Positions 1-5,396 of a stretch of DNA of 38,483 bases are shown here, in pieces (position 1 is the stretch's first letter; each line of letters starts with the position of its first letter). The notes under the pieces were generated by a model. The model worked only from the letters and a program-made list of their open reading frames with translations. It ran no database searches and had not been told where the DNA came from. This DNA comes from Candidatus Woesearchaeota archaeon (GTDB taxonomy: Archaea > Nanobdellota > Nanobdellia > Woesearchaeales > GW2011-AR9). A program made the position numbers and the translations under genes. The stretch covers positions 1-38,483 of the forward strand of contig JABHQW010000008.1 of assembly GCA_018696595.1 (NCBI GenBank), read 5' to 3'.

Positions 1-169
1 CTAATAAGCCAGTGTTCTTAGCGACTTTACCAAAAAGTTTGACATCTGCAGTATGTGCTTTATTACCAGCCATTAACTCAACTGCTCCATCTGCTTTGGC
101 AGAAAAAGGAGAAGCTAAAGTTACAGCAAGTGCCAGTGTTGTTAATCCTTTCTTCAATTTTTGTTTCAC
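1..169 (-). CDS. Secreted protein, beta-barrel-like family (3' end beyond window)
   Basis: Partial gene: the first 56 codons are here and the rest lies left of the window. I chose the GTG at 169 because a strong GGAGG ribosome site (plus 179-183) stands 9 nt before it. The N-terminus is a clear Sec signal: basic start KQKLKKG, hydrophobic run LTTLALAVTLASPFSAKA, then the mature protein. The mature start, GAVELMAGNKAHTADVKLFG, matches the mature start of the protein at 28860-29552 (GSVELMAGNEAVTLDAKLFG), so the two are paralogues. It is the last visible gene of an operon with the genes at 569-820 and 210-548, 40 nt after the latter. The function is unknown; the full-length paralogue has a beta-barrel-like strand pattern. 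Export and paralogy are well supported, the barrel idea much less. Confidence 0.8.
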   Translation of the reverse strand, partial: MKQKLKKGLTTLALAVTLASPFSAKADGAVELMAGNKAHTADVKLFGKVAKNTGLL

Positions 170-178
170 TTTATTTTT

Positions 179-198
179 CCTCCGGCATTGCGCCAAAA
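179..198 (-). repeat. 20-nt leader repeat, copy 1
   Basis: Read on the minus strand this 20-mer (ending GCCGGAGG) is identical to positions 829-848. It carries the ribosome site of the secreted-protein gene. It also contains a mini-ORF, ATG CCG GAG GAA AAA TAA, that ends one base before the GTG start at 169. It could be a translational control element or a remnant of duplicated leader DNA. Confidence 0.75.
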
Positions 199-209
199 TG
201 ATTTATTGT

Positions 210-548
210 TTATCCTCTGATATAACCAGTCACTCTTGCATCAACGGCATAATCTGGAAATTTTTCTTCTAGAACATCTCTAACCAGATTAATTGGTGGG
301 TTTCCAAAACTTCCGCTAGTCCCGTAAGTTTTGATGGTTTTATTCTGATGATTCATGGTCAAAATTCCTCCACCTAGAACTTCCATATGACTATTGTGGG
401 ATAAACTTCCAACAAATGCTCTGGCGATGCTGTCATGATAATCATAAGGTAAAGACACCAAAACATATTTTTCTTTTTCTCCCTCAACAACATGAGCGAA
501 GATGTATTTTTCATCACCATTGTGTTCGATGATTGCTTCAAGTTCCAT
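210..548 (-). CDS. Janus/Ocnus family protein, putative phosphohistidine phosphatase
   Basis: A 112-aa protein matching the Janus/Ocnus family (human PHPT1, sex-regulated Janus proteins) over nearly its whole length. Family landmarks in order: the strand KYVLVSLP (27-34), then DYHDSIARAF, where His38 aligns with the catalytic His53 of human PHPT1, then EVLGGGILTMNHQNKTIKTYG (56-76, matching [21 protein letters not shown]), and EKFPDYAV near the end (matching AKYPDYEV). PHPT1 removes phosphate from protein histidine and from phospho-lysine; whether this homologue does so is inferred. It lies in an operon, 20 nt after the gene at 569-820 and 40 nt before a secreted protein, with its own ribosome site (CGGAGGT) before ATG 548. 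The family is best known from eukaryotes, so an archaeal copy beside a TrmB regulator is notable. Confidence 0.85.
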   Translation of the reverse strand: MELEAIIEHNGDEKYIFAHVVEGEKEKYVLVSLPYDYHDSIARAFVGSLSHNSHMEVLGGGILTMNHQNKTIKTYGTSGSFGNPPINLVRDVLEEKFPDYAVDARVTGYIRG

Positions 549-568
549 TTTTCATTTACCTCCGTATT

Positions 569-820
569 TTAGTTGTACCATCTCCTAGATTGAATTGCTG
601 AGTACACTTCTTTGTTTTGATATCCAGTAGCTTGTGCTAACCACGGAACCAACATCTGTCTTGCATGTGTAGAAGGTCCTAAAGGACAAGCTATTTGATT
701 TTCAGTTTTAAGTAAAAACGGATGTTTACTTCCACTTACAATTTCAATCCCTCCAATTTTTCTAATTAATTTAGTCAAATCTGAGATCTTGTGGCCGTCT
801 CGTGTTTTTTTTCCTCCCAT
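569..820 (-). CDS. Small basic protein of unknown function
   Basis: 83 aa starting MGGKKTRDGHKISDLTKLIRK. The ATG at 820 is preferred over the in-frame ATG at 838 because a GGAGGT ribosome site sits 7 nt before it (plus 828-833), and the upstream ATG would include that site. The first third is basic. The middle has a Gly-Gly turn and a short beta-like stretch (GGIEIVSGSKHPFLLKT), followed by PLGPSTHARQMLVPWLAQATGY. The order basic helix, strand, Lys-His, strand, helix faintly recalls HicA-like or other small dsRBD-fold proteins, but the conserved HicA Gly-Ser-His is not clear and no HicB partner follows. It is the first gene of the operon that includes the Janus-like and secreted proteins. 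I do not recognise the function. Confidence 0.7.
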   Translation of the reverse strand: MGGKKTRDGHKISDLTKLIRKIGGIEIVSGSKHPFLLKTENQIACPLGPSTHARQMLVPWLAQATGYQNKEVYSAIQSRRWYN

Positions 821-828
821 TTCATTTA

Positions 829-848
829 CCTCCGGCATTGCGCCAAAA
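829..848 (-). repeat. 20-nt leader repeat, copy 2
   Basis: Identical to positions 179-198. Here the element is the start of the operon leader, just after the predicted transcription start. Its internal ATG is in frame with the gene that begins at 820, unlike copy 1, where the ATG opens a 5-codon ORF. Confidence 0.75.
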
Positions 849-861
849 GTAACAATTTTGC

Positions 862-873
862 ACTTTTTATATC
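862..873 (-). promoter_or_regulatory. TATA box for the 820-to-left operon
   Basis: On the minus strand this reads GATATAAAAAGTG, a good archaeal TATA element. It is about 26 nt before the start of the 20-nt leader repeat, so transcription would begin near 842. The operator at 878-903 stands directly upstream of it. Confidence 0.6.
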
Positions 874-877
874 AAAG

Positions 878-903
878 TTTGTTGTAGAAATAGCAACAAC
901 AGA
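878..903. promoter_or_regulatory. Palindromic operator between divergent promoters
   Basis: Inverted repeat TTGTTG (879-884), 9-nt spacer, CAACAA (894-899). Nearly the same 26 bases occur at 2127-2152 before the tiny-gene operon (about 24 of 26 match). The site lies between the minus-strand TATA (862-873) and the plus-strand TATA-like GATTTAAATAAA (about 909-920), which is about 27 nt before the TrmB start. It is inferred to be the binding site of the adjacent TrmB-like protein. Confidence 0.7.
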
Positions 904-941
904 CAGAAAGATTTAAATAAAACAACATTAAATTAAGAGTC

Positions 942-1664
942 ATGGCAAAAATAGAATCTGTTTTGGAAAACCTAGGTTTCTCACCCAATGAAATTAAAGT
1001 ATACTTAGCACTAAACGATCATGGTTCAAGCAAAGCAGGTAAAGTTTCAAAGATTGCTAAGATTGACCGAAGCAGTTGTTACAATACATTAAAATCTCTT
1101 ATCGAAAAAGGATTAGTAAGTTACGTTTCTATTGGCCAAATTAAATGGTTCCAATCTGCAGGACCAAAAAAGTTATTGCAATATATCAAAGAACAAGAAG
1201 AAGATATTAAAGAAATTATTCCAGACTTAGATGCGAGACACAAAGCTACAAAAACAAGCGGTCAAGTAAGATTATACAAAGGCCTAAAAGGAGTAAGAAC
1301 AATTTTCCAAGATATTATTTCTTCAAAAGCAAAAGAGAATCTTCTTTTCGGTAGCGAATCTCAATTAGAAGAACGTATGCCGGCATATCAAAAACAATTT
1401 GTTAGGCAATTGAAAGAAAATAAAATGTTGGTTAGAGAAATTGTTCGAGAAGATCGAGACAATAAAACATCTAATCCAAAACAAACAAGGTATGTTTCAA
1501 AAAATGTGATCTCTCCAGTAGCGACAAATATCTATGCTGATAAGATTGCTTTAGTCGTCTGGACAGATGAACCAGAAGGAATTATTATTGAGAACGAAGC
1601 GGCTGCAAAAGCTTACAGGAGCTATTTTGAGTTTATGTGGGAACATGCAAAAAAGAGAAAATAA
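942..1664 (+). CDS. TrmB-family transcriptional regulator
   Basis: 240 aa. The N-terminal winged helix is typical of TrmB: LENLGFSPNEIKVYLALND (9-27), a recognition region KIAKIDRSSCYNTLKSLIEKGLV (about 37-59) and wing SYVSIGQIKWFQSAGP. A short coiled-coil (about 80-105) leads to an effector-type C-terminal domain with VRLYKGLKGVRTIFQDI, seen in TrmB-like proteins of the short class. Known TrmB proteins sense sugars; this ligand is unknown. The TATA (about 909-920) sits about 27 nt before the ATG, so the mRNA is probably leaderless. The operator at 878-903 is just upstream, suggesting autoregulation together with the divergent operon. The same palindrome before the tiny-gene operon suggests a local regulon. 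A shorter relative lies at 29633-30391, also divergent from a paralogue of the same secreted protein. Confidence 0.9.
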   Translation: MAKIESVLENLGFSPNEIKVYLALNDHGSSKAGKVSKIAKIDRSSCYNTLKSLIEKGLVSYVSIGQIKWFQSAGPKKLLQYIKEQEEDIKEIIPDLDARHKATKTSGQVRLYKGLKGVRTIFQDIISSKAKENLLFGSESQLEERMPAYQKQFVRQLKENKMLVREIVREDRDNKTSNPKQTRYVSKNVISPVATNIYADKIALVVWTDEPEGIIIENEAAAKAYRSYFEFMWEHAKKRK

Positions 1665-1668
1665 TTTC

Positions 1669-1827
1669 TTAATGTTCTAAATAATTTTTTACTTCTTGAT
1701 ATTTTTCTAATTTATCTCCAACCGCAGCAGGATTTTTTAGATACTCTTGATTCCTCAACAACTTTTTCAAATGCATTACTTCATCATTAACAATCTCATA
1801 AAGTGTTTCTTTTATTTGTTGTTCCAT
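1669..1827 (-). CDS. Tiny protein, third gene of the small operon
   Basis: 52 aa, beginning MEQQIKETLYEIVNDEVMHL and ending KYQEVKNYLEH. It is highly charged, without a signal or membrane segment, and looks like two helices joined at NPAAVGD. A ribosome site GGGGGAG lies about 8 nt before the ATG, starting just after the stop of the preceding gene. It ends 4 nt from the stop of the convergent TrmB gene. I do not recognise a family. Reality is supported by the individual ribosome site and tight packing in a three-gene set with a clear operator upstream. Confidence 0.65.
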   Translation of the reverse strand: MEQQIKETLYEIVNDEVMHLKKLLRNQEYLKNPAAVGDKLEKYQEVKNYLEH

Positions 1828-1841
1828 TTTTCATTCTCCCC

Positions 1842-1964
1842 CTACTGTATTATTCCGTGCACATTTACTGTGTGGATTCTGATTCTCATCCCGCTTTCTT
1901 CAAATTCTCCTTGCCTTCCTTCTATCATCTTCGCACAGATTTTATTCAGTTCGCTTAGTTCCAT
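1842..1964 (-). CDS. Tiny protein, second gene of the small operon
   Basis: 40 aa, starting MELSELNKICAKMIEGRQGE and ending with a strand-like RIRIHTVNVHGIIQ. A ribosome site (GGAGAT) lies in the last codons of the preceding gene, and only 4 nt separate that stop from this ATG. The likely form is a short helix followed by a beta hairpin. No family is recognised. It overlaps a longer open frame on the plus strand that has no ribosome site and a low-complexity hydrophobic translation, which I regard as spurious. Confidence 0.6.
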   Translation of the reverse strand: MELSELNKICAKMIEGRQGEFEESGMRIRIHTVNVHGIIQ

Positions 1965-1968
1965 TGTT

Positions 1969-2091
1969 TTATCTCCAGCCCCTTATTCCCAGAGCTTGTT
2001 CTGCCATCCATCTTGCTTTATCTTGCGACCAGTTCGGGTGTTTTCTTAGCAAGATTTCTTCCACTCTTTGAATTTCTTTTTTGGTTTCCAT
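1969..2091 (-). CDS. Tiny protein, first gene of the small operon
   Basis: 40 aa, starting METKKEIQRVEEILLRKHPN and containing WSQDKARWMAEQALGIRGWR. It looks like two amphipathic helices with three Trp in the second half. No ribosome site is seen, but a TATA-like AATTAAAT (plus 2119-2126) is about 30 nt before the ATG, which fits a leaderless first cistron. The 26-nt operator at 2127-2152 is immediately upstream of that TATA. The function is unknown; it could be a small regulatory or nucleic-acid-binding protein controlled by the neighbouring TrmB-like protein. Confidence 0.6.
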   Translation of the reverse strand: METKKEIQRVEEILLRKHPNWSQDKARWMAEQALGIRGWR

Positions 2092-2126
2092 TTCAATAAT
2101 AAGAATTAAACTAAAGCATTTAATTG

Positions 2127-2152
2127 TTTGTTGTAGAAGTATCAACAACAGA
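2127..2152. promoter_or_regulatory. Second copy of the TrmB-locus operator
   Basis: TTGTTG (2128-2133), 9-nt spacer, CAACAA (2143-2148): same arms and same spacing as 878-903, and the spacer is also nearly identical. It lies directly upstream of the TATA-like element for the three-gene minus-strand operon. In TrmB-type systems a site upstream of the TATA often means activation, but that is inference here. Confidence 0.7.
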
Positions 2153-2166
2153 ATGAAGTTAGAACT

Positions 2167-2676
2167 CTATGGTTCTTTTTGGTCGACAAATCTTCCAGAA
2201 TATTTTGCTTTACCAATAGTTTTTTGAAAAATGAATTGGCACATTTTAGTGCCTGCATGTAATCTTAATGAAACAGCGCCCATATTACTAATTTCTAAAA
2301 CTTGCCGATTACTTATTCCTGGTTGCATGAAACTAGCAGAAATATGTACTAAAAGTCCTAACCTGGCAAAACGACTTCTGCCTTCTAACCAACCACAAAG
2401 ATTTGAAGCTAAAGTTATTTTTTCTTGAGTAATTCCTAAAATTGTTTCTCCTGGTTTAACAACGATAGAATCAGTAGTTACCAGTTTAGTAATATCTTGA
2501 TAATTTAAATTTTCATTTGCGTCCATAACTTTTTTTAATTTTTTGAAAACCCTAAACTTGTTACTTAAAGTTAAATCTATTGATCCTGGGCCAAGAGCAG
2601 ACTTATTGAAAGGAATGATTTTTATTGATCCTTTCCTAACCTCTTTTAAAATTTCATTTTTAGTTAATATTGACAT
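2167..2676 (-). CDS. dcd: dCTP deaminase / dUTPase-fold protein
   Basis: 169 aa from the ATG at 2676, which lies 2 nt after the stop of the upstream gene; an earlier in-frame TTG would overlap that gene. Motifs of the trimeric dCTP deaminase family: LGPGSIDLTLSN (about 29-40), the triphosphate-binding GRSRFARLGLLVH (about 99-111), and VLEISN with Glu128 matching the catalytic Glu of E. coli Dcd (VLEFYN). The family turns dCTP into dUTP, and some archaeal members are bifunctional and go to dUMP; the sequence alone does not settle which. The length is slightly short for Dcd. It is probably co-transcribed with the DUF4190-like gene upstream. Confidence 0.85.
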   Translation of the reverse strand: MSILTKNEILKEVRKGSIKIIPFNKSALGPGSIDLTLSNKFRVFKKLKKVMDANENLNYQDITKLVTTDSIVVKPGETILGITQEKITLASNLCGWLEGRSRFARLGLLVHISASFMQPGISNRQVLEISNMGAVSLRLHAGTKMCQFIFQKTIGKAKYSGRFVDQKEP

Positions 2677-2678
2677 TT

Positions 2679-3194
2679 TCAATTAATATAAACGTGAGCA
2701 GCGCCAACTAAAGTTTCTATGCTGCCAAACTTAAGCAAATATTCTTTTAAGAAATCAAACCCAAAAATAATTGCCACAATAATTAAAACAATTCCAAAAA
2801 AACCTAAAACCATTCCTAGAACTGCCATCCATTTGCCTTTCATATGCTCACGATGAGTTTGCATTAAACCACCAATGCCAAAAATTACTGCAAGTACGCT
2901 AAACAAAGGCAATATCAATCCAAATATCCCTAAAACTAAAGACATAAAAGAAAACTCTGAATGATATTTCTCTTCATAAGGGTTATGATGATACTTTTTT
3001 AAACGAGACTTTGAACCTTTAACACTTGCTTTTTGCTTTTCTTTAGATTCAGGGGCCACCTCTTCTTCAGTTTTCTCAGAAGCCTCACTACTTTCTCCAA
3101 GATTCAGATTAAAGTCTTCATTTGTTTCCAAGTCAAAATCTTTTACTGCTCTTTGAGAAGTTCTCTTTTCAAGTTCATCCATTGAATCGCCCAT
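2679..3194 (-). CDS. DUF4190-like small membrane protein
   Basis: 171 aa from ATG 3194 (MGDSMDELEKRTSQRAVKDF). The open frame extends to 3254, but a TATA (AATATATAAA, plus 3215-3224) lies inside that extension about 27 nt before 3194, so the longer start is rejected. The first about 80 residues are acidic, then Lys/Glu-rich and probably disordered. Two membrane segments follow: FMSLVLGIFGLILPLFSVLAV and WMAVLGMVLGFFGIVLIIVA, joined by a short basic loop (MQTHREHMKGK). This two-helix pattern with repeated GIFG/GxxLG is typical of DUF4190. The function is unknown; the long acidic tail is presumably cytoplasmic. Confidence 0.75.
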   Translation of the reverse strand: MGDSMDELEKRTSQRAVKDFDLETNEDFNLNLGESSEASEKTEEEVAPESKEKQKASVKGSKSRLKKYHHNPYEEKYHSEFSFMSLVLGIFGLILPLFSVLAVIFGIGGLMQTHREHMKGKWMAVLGMVLGFFGIVLIIVAIIFGFDFLKEYLLKFGSIETLVGAAHVYIN

Positions 3195-3256
3195 TATTAA
3201 AACTAAATAAAAACAATATATAAATCTTGCCCCAATAGACAACAAAAAAAACATCT

Positions 3257-3337
3257 TTGTCTAGTGTCAAAGCGCTTCTAACCGATAAATTTTCTAGTTA
3301 AAAACAGTGATATATAAACCACTAGACACACTAGACA
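3257..3337. promoter_or_regulatory. Three 9-bp CACTAGACA repeats with TATA boxes
   Basis: CACTAGACA occurs twice in tandem (3320-3328, 3329-3337) and once inverted (TGTCTAGTG, 3258-3266). A TATA element (GATATATAAA, about 3309-3318) lies just before the tandem pair, which would cover the transcription start. A second TATA-like element (TTATATATT) is at 3352-3360. A further inverted pair is TAGTGTCA (3262-3269) and TGACACTA (3366-3373). The region separates the divergent DUF4190-like gene from two tiny ORFs. Confidence 0.6.
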
Positions 3338-3401
3338 ACCCCAGATAGCACTTATATATTACCTCTGACACTATTAGAATCATAAAAAAGAGGTGATCAA
3401 T

Positions 3402-3530
3402 ATGATTGATTTGTCAACAAAAACAATAAAAAAATTATTTGAGGAACAAGTTAGAGCTTTAACAATGCAAACTGTCGGAATAAAACAACAAACTTTTGAT
3501 TACCAATTTAGTGGAGGTTGGATAAGATGA
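3402..3530 (+). CDS. Tiny ORF A, unknown
   Basis: 42 aa, starting MIDLSTKTIKKLFEEQVRAL. A good ribosome site AGGTGAT (3391-3397) is 4 nt before the ATG. The N-terminal half looks helical, and the C-terminus FDYQFSGGWIR is aromatic. It overlaps the next ORF through ATGA, which supports translational coupling and therefore real coding. No family recognised. It could be a small regulator acting on the repeats upstream, but nothing in the sequence proves that. Confidence 0.55.
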   Translation: MIDLSTKTIKKLFEEQVRALTMQTVGIKQQTFDYQFSGGWIR

Positions 3531-3628
3531 ACATGAAACAAAGAATAGCATATTTAATACAAAAATACGAAAACAATGAGTTTTTTAATCTCATTCCCAA
3601 TAAACAAACTTACTTAGATGAATATTAA
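3527..3628 (+). CDS. Tiny ORF B, unknown
   Basis: 33 aa, starting MNMKQRIAYLIQKYENNEFF. The start codon overlaps the stop of ORF A (ATGA), and GGAGG (3513-3517) lies about 10 nt before the start. The N-terminal half is probably one basic amphipathic helix. No family recognised. Coding is inferred from coupling and the ribosome site only. Confidence 0.45.
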   Translation: MNMKQRIAYLIQKYENNEFFNLIPNKQTYLDEY

Positions 3629-3682
3629 AACCTTCTAGCCAAGGCACACCACACCTCGAATTAATATTGGGGGCAGAAAAAA

Positions 3683-3690
3683 TTTATAAA
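3683..3690 (+). promoter_or_regulatory. TATA box of the Sua5 gene
   Basis: TTTATAAA centred about 29 nt before ATG 3715. It implies a leaderless or nearly leaderless mRNA and rules out the longer open frame that begins at 3667. Confidence 0.65.
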
Positions 3691-3714
3691 CTGCCCCTTC
3701 TATTTCTCTTTGTA

Positions 3715-4281
3715 ATGAAAATATTAACAAAAGCTGAAGTACAATTACAATTTGAAGAACTTGCCAATAAAATAAAAACGGGCCAAGTATTCATCCACCC
3801 AACCGATACAATTTATGGCATTAGTTGTAACGCTACAAATGAAACTTCTGTTAAAAAAGTTAGAGACCTAAAAGAACGCCAGGAGAATCCATTTTCAATT
3901 TGGGCACCATCAATAAAGTGGATTGAAAAAAACTGCGTAATAGATCAAGAAGCCAAGAAATGGTTAAAAGAGTTACCTGGCCCTTATACTTTAATTCTTA
4001 AGTTGAAAAACAAAAAAGCAATTTCAAAGAATGTTAATCCAGGACCAGACACAATTGGAGTGAGAATTCCAAACCATTGGTTCTCTCGAGTTGTAGAAGC
4101 ATTAGGATTTCCAATCATCACAACTTCTGCCAATAAAGCAGGAAAACCATTTATGACCAATTTAGAAGACCTTGATTCTGAAATGAAAATGAAAGTTGAT
4201 TTTATTATTTATGAAGGAGAGAAGAAAGTTCGCCCTTCTAAGATCATTAACTTAGTTAAAGGTAACATTAAAGAAAGATAA
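3715..4281 (+). CDS. Sua5/YrdC/TsaC-family threonylcarbamoyl-AMP synthase
   Basis: 188 aa beginning MKILTKAEVQLQFEELANKI. The YrdC fold signature is clear: the early strand FIHPTDTIYGISCNA, the basic KVRDLKERQENPFSIW motif (the family KxR/KxR region that binds ATP and carbonate), LPGPYTLILKLK, TIGVRIPNH and the Ser/Thr-rich PIITTSANKAGKP. The family makes threonylcarbamoyl-AMP from threonine, bicarbonate and ATP for the universal t6A37 modification of ANN-decoding tRNAs. The length matches the single-domain TsaC/YrdC form, without the extra Sua5 domain. The start at 3715 is chosen from the TATA box. It is convergent with the M29 aminopeptidase gene, with 2 nt between the stops. Confidence 0.88.
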   Translation: MKILTKAEVQLQFEELANKIKTGQVFIHPTDTIYGISCNATNETSVKKVRDLKERQENPFSIWAPSIKWIEKNCVIDQEAKKWLKELPGPYTLILKLKNKKAISKNVNPGPDTIGVRIPNHWFSRVVEALGFPIITTSANKAGKPFMTNLEDLDSEMKMKVDFIIYEGEKKVRPSKIINLVKGNIKER

Positions 4282-4283
4282 TA

Positions 4284-5330
4284 TCAAACACTAATTCTTT
4301 CACCATTAATAAAAATTTGCGGATTCTTAAAAATTTGATCGCCATGAAAAACAGTTTTGATCTCACCACCAAACCAAAAATTGCTACCAATTCCAATATG
4401 TGCGGTCCCTAAAACTTTCTCATCCATGATTGTAGAACCAATTAGTAGAGCCCCAGGATTAATTCCAATCCCCAATTCTCCGATATGCCTTACTCGATAA
4501 GGATATTTGGCCCGGTCTTCATATTTTTGAAAAGTTTCTTCCAAAAGAGATGCTTGTTTTCCTTCCAACTCAACGACTTTTCCTTCTTTAATAATCAACT
4601 TGACTGGTTCATCCAACAAAACCGTCCCCGTATTGGTTTTCATACTTCCATCAATTACCACAACCCCTTCAACGCCATAATATCCCTTGGGAGGAATGTA
4701 AACCTCACCAGCAGGCATATTTCCACCACTTCCTTGCACCTTATAATTACCAACATTAGCTAAAGCAGTCATGCCCATTACATTAAAAGTTACATCTGTG
4801 CCATTATCTGTTTTTATTCTGATAGTGTTAGCTTTATCCAATTTTCTCTTTAAAATTAACCCTTTCTTTTCCATCCGAGAATAGTTGATATTAATCGCTT
4901 CCATAAATAATTCAAAATGGCTCGTTCTAGCATCTGCTAATCCTGTTGCGGAGATAAATCTATGACCATTATCTCTACAAAAACCACGGAAACTTTTTGT
5001 CAACCCCATTCTTCCCAATTTGTTTGATACAGAAAGAATAATAATACTATTTGGGGATAAGTTCTCTAAAGCTTTAACAACATGTTCATCGGCATGCATA
5101 AACCCCTTCTTTACATTCTGAAAAAGTAGTGAGACATCCAGATCCTTTTTCTTAGCTGCCAAGTAATATCCGTAAGCTAACATGACAGATAATCTTTTAC
5201 TTTTCTCTCCATAATCAGAAATAATCAAAATATCTTCATTCTTAACTTTCAAACAACTTTTTAAGACTCTGTTGAACTGTGAACTATACTTTTCAACTTT
5301 TTCCGCAAAATCTTTAGTTAACCCAAACAT
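4284..5330 (-). CDS. M29-family (AmpS-like) metalloaminopeptidase
   Basis: 348 aa. The N-terminal half is a Rossmann-like alpha/beta region (DILIISDYGEKSKRLSVML and NSIIILSVSNKLGRMGLTK). The C-terminal half has the M29 metal-site features: GGNMPAGEVYIPP (Glu), VRHIGELGIGINPGA (Glu), KVLGTAHIGIGSNFWFGG (His) and FHGDQIF (His-x-Asp). The family (AmpS, AmpT) removes N-terminal residues with two metals, in the cytoplasm. The final strand PQIFINGERISV is also typical. A TATA-like TTTTAATATACC lies in the 66 nt upstream. The family is a bit variable in length (about 360-410), so this is slightly short. Peptidase activity is inferred. Confidence 0.82.
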   Translation of the reverse strand: MFGLTKDFAEKVEKYSSQFNRVLKSCLKVKNEDILIISDYGEKSKRLSVMLAYGYYLAAKKKDLDVSLLFQNVKKGFMHADEHVVKALENLSPNSIIILSVSNKLGRMGLTKSFRGFCRDNGHRFISATGLADARTSHFELFMEAININYSRMEKKGLILKRKLDKANTIRIKTDNGTDVTFNVMGMTALANVGNYKVQGSGGNMPAGEVYIPPKGYYGVEGVVVIDGSMKTNTGTVLLDEPVKLIIKEGKVVELEGKQASLLEETFQKYEDRAKYPYRVRHIGELGIGINPGALLIGSTIMDEKVLGTAHIGIGSNFWFGGEIKTVFHGDQIFKNPQIFINGERISV

Positions 5331-5396
5331 GTTTATTCTCAGAAAGAGAGGTATATTAAAAGATTTTGTTAGTTAATAGAATATATGTTAGAGAAG

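Noticed and set aside
12-272. Plus-strand open frame of 86 codons
   Set aside because: It overlaps the minus-strand secreted-protein start, its signal peptide and ribosome site, and the end of the Janus gene; no ribosome site of its own.
569-838. HicA-type toxin call for the 83-aa protein
   Set aside because: Length and a Lys-His pair are suggestive, but the Gly-Ser-His core and a HicB partner are missing; the next gene is a Janus/Ocnus protein.
1747-2049. Plus-strand open frame of 100 codons, hydrophobic
   Set aside because: It is antisense to the three tiny genes, has no ribosome site or promoter, and its Phe/Ser/Cys-rich translation is what AT-rich antisense gives.
3194-3254. N-terminal extension of the DUF4190-like protein
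   Set aside because: The extension contains the TATA box used for the start at 3194.
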